Positions 5,402-7,870 of a stretch of 7,870 nt of DNA are shown here, one piece after another (the first letter of the stretch is position 1; each line of letters opens with the position of its first letter). The position numbers and the translations under genes are program-made. The notes beneath the pieces are model-generated. The model saw only the letters and a program-made list of their open reading frames with translations, searched no databases and was not told the origin of the DNA. The DNA comes from Bacteriovoracaceae bacterium (lineage in GTDB: Bacteria; Bdellovibrionota; Bacteriovoracia; Bacteriovoracales; Bacteriovoracaceae). The stretch spans positions 1 through 7,870 of the forward strand of contig JAGSHJ010000133.1 in assembly GCA_023954595.1 (NCBI GenBank), read 5' to 3'.

Positions 5402-6184
5402 TTGAAAAACGATTATGTACTATCCAATAGTTTAGCAGAAGCTATACGTGTGGCCGAAATAACTAAAAGGCCACTTCTAATAAAAGGAGAGCCTGGAACA
5501 GGTAAAACTCTTCTTGCCCACCACTATGCTACTCAAAAGAATATTCCTCTACATGAATGGAGTGTTAAATCCACAACTGTAGCAAAAGATGGCCTTTATT
5601 TTTATGATGCAATCACAAGGCTAAATGACTCCAGATTTGAAAATGATTCACAAAGAAATGTGAATAACATCAATGATTATATTCGCTTTGAGGCAATGGG
5701 GCGAGCGTTTGCAAGTGAAGAACAATGCGCGCTACTAATTGATGAAATTGATAAAGCTGATATCGAATTTCCAAATGACCTTTTAACTGAACTTGATAAA
5801 ATGGAATTCACCATCCTTGAAACTGGTGAGAAGGTAAAGGCCCAAAAAAGACCATTTGTATTCATAACTTCAAATAATGAAAAAGAACTACCAGACGCTT
5901 TTTTAAGAAGATGTGTCTTTCATTATATTGAGTTTCCAAACTGGGATATGATGCAAGAGATTGTAAAGGTTCACTACCCAAGTATAGACACTGATCTTTT
6001 AAAAAGCTCACTTGATCTATTTTATAGAATTAGGGACGAGCAGCTTCGTAAAAAACCATCCACAAGTGAATTCATAGACTGGATTAACGTTCTAATCCAT
6101 GAGGGTGCTAGAATTGACTCCTCAAAAATTCCATTTATTGGAAGCCTTGTTAAAAACGAGGAAGACTTGGAAAAGTTCAGATAA
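5402..6184 (+). CDS. MoxR-class AAA+ ATPase paired with a CoxE-like VWA protein
   Basis: This is an ATP-driven chaperone-like AAA+ protein of the MoxR branch (CoxD/APE2220-like). Members of this branch act with a VWA partner to mature or metallate an enzyme complex. The 260 aa hold Walker A GEPGTGKT (29-36), the family block KSTTVAKDGLYFYDAITRLND (56-76, cited as its ends KSTT and RLND), Walker B LLIDEIDKADIEFPNDLL (111-128; Asp114, Glu115), sensor 1 ITSNNEKELPDAF (155-167), arginine finger RRC (169-171) and a sensor 2 region KKPSTSEFIDW (218-228). All catalytic motifs are intact. The start is TTG, supported by AAGGAG (5391-5396) at 5 nt; it begins 9 bp after the upstream stop, whose TAA overlaps this ribosome site. 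It has no signal or membrane segment. Its substrate is not identified by neighbours. Confidence 0.93.
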   Translation: MKNDYVLSNSLAEAIRVAEITKRPLLIKGEPGTGKTLLAHHYATQKNIPLHEWSVKSTTVAKDGLYFYDAITRLNDSRFENDSQRNVNNINDYIRFEAMGRAFASEEQCALLIDEIDKADIEFPNDLLTELDKMEFTILETGEKVKAQKRPFVFITSNNEKELPDAFLRRCVFHYIEFPNWDMMQEIVKVHYPSIDTDLLKSSLDLFYRIRDEQLRKKPSTSEFIDWINVLIHEGARIDSSKIPFIGSLVKNEEDLEKFR

Positions 6185-7381
6185 ATGTTTTTAAACTTTT
6201 TCTATACCCTTAGAAATAATGGTGCTCCTGTGAGTACGCGGGAGTATTTAGACTTTTTGAACGTTGCTGAGCAACTAAAAGATAGCTCAGAGCCGATGAG
6301 CTTGGAGAAGCTATACTCAATCGCAAGAACTTGTCTCATTAAAGATGTAAAACACTTTGATGCCTATGACATAAGCTTTGCTCAATGCTTTTCTAACTTG
6401 TCTTCAGATGAAGACTTTAAGAGTAAGCTCATGCAGTGGCTTGAGAATGCTAAGCAGACAGAGCTAGATGAGCAGAGAAAGTTAAATGCCCTAGACCTTG
6501 CTTCAGAAGAACTTCTAAAAGAATTAAAAGACAGACTTAAGACCCAAAAAGAGCGCCATGACGGCGGAAATCATTGGGTCGGAACTGGTGGAACTAGTGC
6601 CTTTGGCCATTCATGTTATAACCCTAATGGAGTAAGAGTTGGGGGGCAATCGGGACAGCGAAGTGCTTTGGCCGTTGCTGGAGAGCGTAAGTTTAAAGAG
6701 TACAGGCATGATGAGTCTCTAGATATTAGAAACATTCAGGTTGCACTTAAAAAACTCAGAGACCTTAAAAAAACTGGCCGCAAAACTCTCGATATTGATC
6801 GCACTGTAAAACGCACTTGTGAAAATATGGGAGAGATCGAGGTTGTACAAAGTTCCAAGAGAAAAAATAATCTGCGCCTTATTCTTTTGATGGATGTGGG
6901 CGGAAGCATGACAGAGCATTCTCAAAGGGTGGAGAAGTTATTTTCTGCGGCCCACCAAGTAAATCATTTTAAAAGTTTTGAGGCCTATTATTTTCATAAT
7001 GTGATGTATGACTGTGTTTATAGTAGTGCTTCACTAAATCCTAGAAGTGCAGTTCCAATTGAAAAACTAATAAGTAAATTTAACTCTGAAGCTCGTTTAA
7101 TTGTTGTGGGAGACGCTTATATGGCCCCATATGAGCTCTTTCAGATGACGGCCAGTATGCGGGACTTTTACTGGAGCCTGAGGGAGAACCCTAAGGCAAG
7201 TTCGATGACAGGTATCGAGAGGGTTCATCAGCTAAAAAAGGCATTCCCAAAGTCTGTCTGGCTTAATCCTGAACCAAAGTCTCTTTGGTCGGCCCCAACA
7301 ATTAAATCTATCAAAGAGCAATTTTCAATGCATGAGTTAACACTCGATGGAATTGATGGTGCTGTTAGAAACCTTCGTTAA
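6185..7381 (+). CDS. CoxE-like VWA-domain protein
   Basis: The 398-aa cytoplasmic VWA protein is the usual partner of the adjacent MoxR ATPase. Residues 1-70 form the N-terminal CoxE-type helical region (STREYLDFL, DVKHFDAYDISF). Residues 75-125 are charged and coiled. The block GGNHWVGTGGTSAFGHS and following NPNGVRVGG (127-154) and the region 172-215 are family hallmarks. The VWA domain (about 228-398) has a MIDAS-like DVGGS (237-241), YYFHN (268-272) and GDAYMAP (309-315). The first MIDAS serine is glycine, which I recall as common in this branch. The C-terminus KSVWLNP (356-362) through HELTLDGIDGAVRNL is typical. The ATG directly follows the ATPase TAA (TAAATG) and has no clear Shine-Dalgarno, so translation is probably coupled. 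The TAA stop abuts the stop of the convergent gene. Confidence 0.93.
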   Translation: MFLNFFYTLRNNGAPVSTREYLDFLNVAEQLKDSSEPMSLEKLYSIARTCLIKDVKHFDAYDISFAQCFSNLSSDEDFKSKLMQWLENAKQTELDEQRKLNALDLASEELLKELKDRLKTQKERHDGGNHWVGTGGTSAFGHSCYNPNGVRVGGQSGQRSALAVAGERKFKEYRHDESLDIRNIQVALKKLRDLKKTGRKTLDIDRTVKRTCENMGEIEVVQSSKRKNNLRLILLMDVGGSMTEHSQRVEKLFSAAHQVNHFKSFEAYYFHNVMYDCVYSSASLNPRSAVPIEKLISKFNSEARLIVVGDAYMAPYELFQMTASMRDFYWSLRENPKASSMTGIERVHQLKKAFPKSVWLNPEPKSLWSAPTIKSIKEQFSMHELTLDGIDGAVRNLR

Positions 7382-7870
7382 TTAAAAACCTTCAGGACGA
7401 TCAAACTTTAAAATTACGGAATGATCACCTTTTAGTGGGTAGAGAATCTTGGCCTTTTTGGTAAATGAATTACGGTTATTATCAAGGCCTATAAATATAT
7501 GACGATCACTCATATAAAGTGCCTCCGCTAATCCATAAGGCTCGCCAGTGTTATACAGATCTTGGATCTGAAGTTGTGGCCCTAGGGAAGCGTACGAAAC
7601 AGATTGAATAACTTCCAAACTCTTAGGGTCTAATTTAAGAATTCTTCTCATGTTTCTCTCTAAAACGTAGAGGGCGTTATTGTTAAAGAATAAATCAGCG
7701 TAATCTGGGTGAATGTTCTCTTTTATAATTTTAGTTGAACCGATCTTTTCAACTTTCAGTGTATTTAAATTCACTACTACAATCGCCCTAGGGGAGCGCT
7801 CTTGTGCTAGGTAGAGGGTTTGGTTTTCACAATCAATTGCTATTCCTTCAAGGCCTGCGTTGGAGGGAGA
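7382..7870 (-). CDS. C-terminal part of a beta-propeller-like protein (SdiA-regulated / esterase-like phytase type), cut by the window edge
   Basis: The reading frame stays open from the TAA at 7382-7384 to the window end, giving 162 residues; the true start lies outside. A GTG at 7774 could be mistaken for a start, but the frame upstream encodes clear family sequence, NAGLEGIAID...LYLAQERSPRAIVVV. The repeated pattern (GLEGIAID, LYLAQE; YADLFF, ALYVLERNMRRILKLD; YGLAEALY, IFIGLDNN) resembles blades of SdiA-regulated or esterase-like-phytase propeller families, normally secreted or periplasmic; the signal peptide, if any, is out of view. Enzymatic activity cannot be judged from this fragment. 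It converges on the VWA gene with no gap and no terminator. Confidence 0.8.
   Translation of the reverse strand, partial: SPSNAGLEGIAIDCENQTLYLAQERSPRAIVVVNLNTLKVEKIGSTKIIKENIHPDYADLFFNNNALYVLERNMRRILKLDPKSLEVIQSVSYASLGPQLQIQDLYNTGEPYGLAEALYMSDRHIFIGLDNNRNSFTKKAKILYPLKGDHSVILKFDRPEGF

Noticed and set aside
5677..5865. Minus-strand open frame inside the MoxR ATPase gene
   Set aside because: It covers the Walker B region of the real gene in antisense; Ser-rich translation with no ribosome site.
6719..6925. Minus-strand open frame inside the VWA gene
   Set aside because: Antisense to the conserved MIDAS region; no ribosome site or family similarity.
1..7870. Mobile element, CRISPR array, prophage or integration next to the tRNA
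   Set aside because: No integrase, transposase, regularly spaced repeats or duplicated tRNA 3' end is visible; genes are tightly packed and uniform in style.

Overview
The window looks like ordinary chromosome from an AT-rich Gram-negative bacterium. It has a meso-diaminopimelate pathway gene (dapF), several proteins with Sec-type signal peptides, a probable outer-membrane barrel protein and a PilZ (c-di-GMP receptor) protein with a coiled coil and a GYF_2-like module. My best guess is a Bdellovibrionota/Bacteriovoracia-type predator such as Halobacteriovorax or Bacteriovorax. That is an inference from gene style and composition, not proven by any marker gene.

Layout, left to right. Positions 1-295 hold a bidirectional Rho-independent terminator, a minus-strand tRNA with anticodon CAU (more like tRNA-Ile2 than elongator Met) and a short divergent promoter region. 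Positions 296-1796 are a plus-strand pair, dapF and tlyA, overlapping by 8 bp. Positions 4900 down to 1793 are a minus-strand cluster that reads as one operon: a 90-aa exported protein, apt, an exported barrel-like protein of unknown function and a PilZ protein. It converges on tlyA with interlocked stop codons. Positions 4901-5089 are a divergent promoter region. Positions 5090-7381 are a tight plus-strand operon: a 100-aa exported DUF2259-like protein, a MoxR-class AAA+ ATPase (TTG start) and a CoxE-like VWA protein whose ATG abuts the ATPase stop. It converges, with zero gap, on a minus-strand gene for a beta-propeller-like protein (SdiA-regulated or esterase-like phytase type) that runs off the right edge.

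How the genes work together. dapF supplies meso-DAP for peptidoglycan and lysine, tlyA modifies rRNA and apt salvages adenine; these are housekeeping. The most system-like part is the MoxR ATPase plus VWA pair, the architecture of ATP-driven maturation or metal-insertion chaperones (CoxD/CoxE, RavA/ViaA), with a small exported protein as first gene. A second small exported protein, with a similar signal peptide and a weakly similar C-terminus, is transcribed divergently from the same intergenic region and heads the apt/barrel/PilZ cluster. I saw no mobile element, CRISPR array, phage gene or frameshift.
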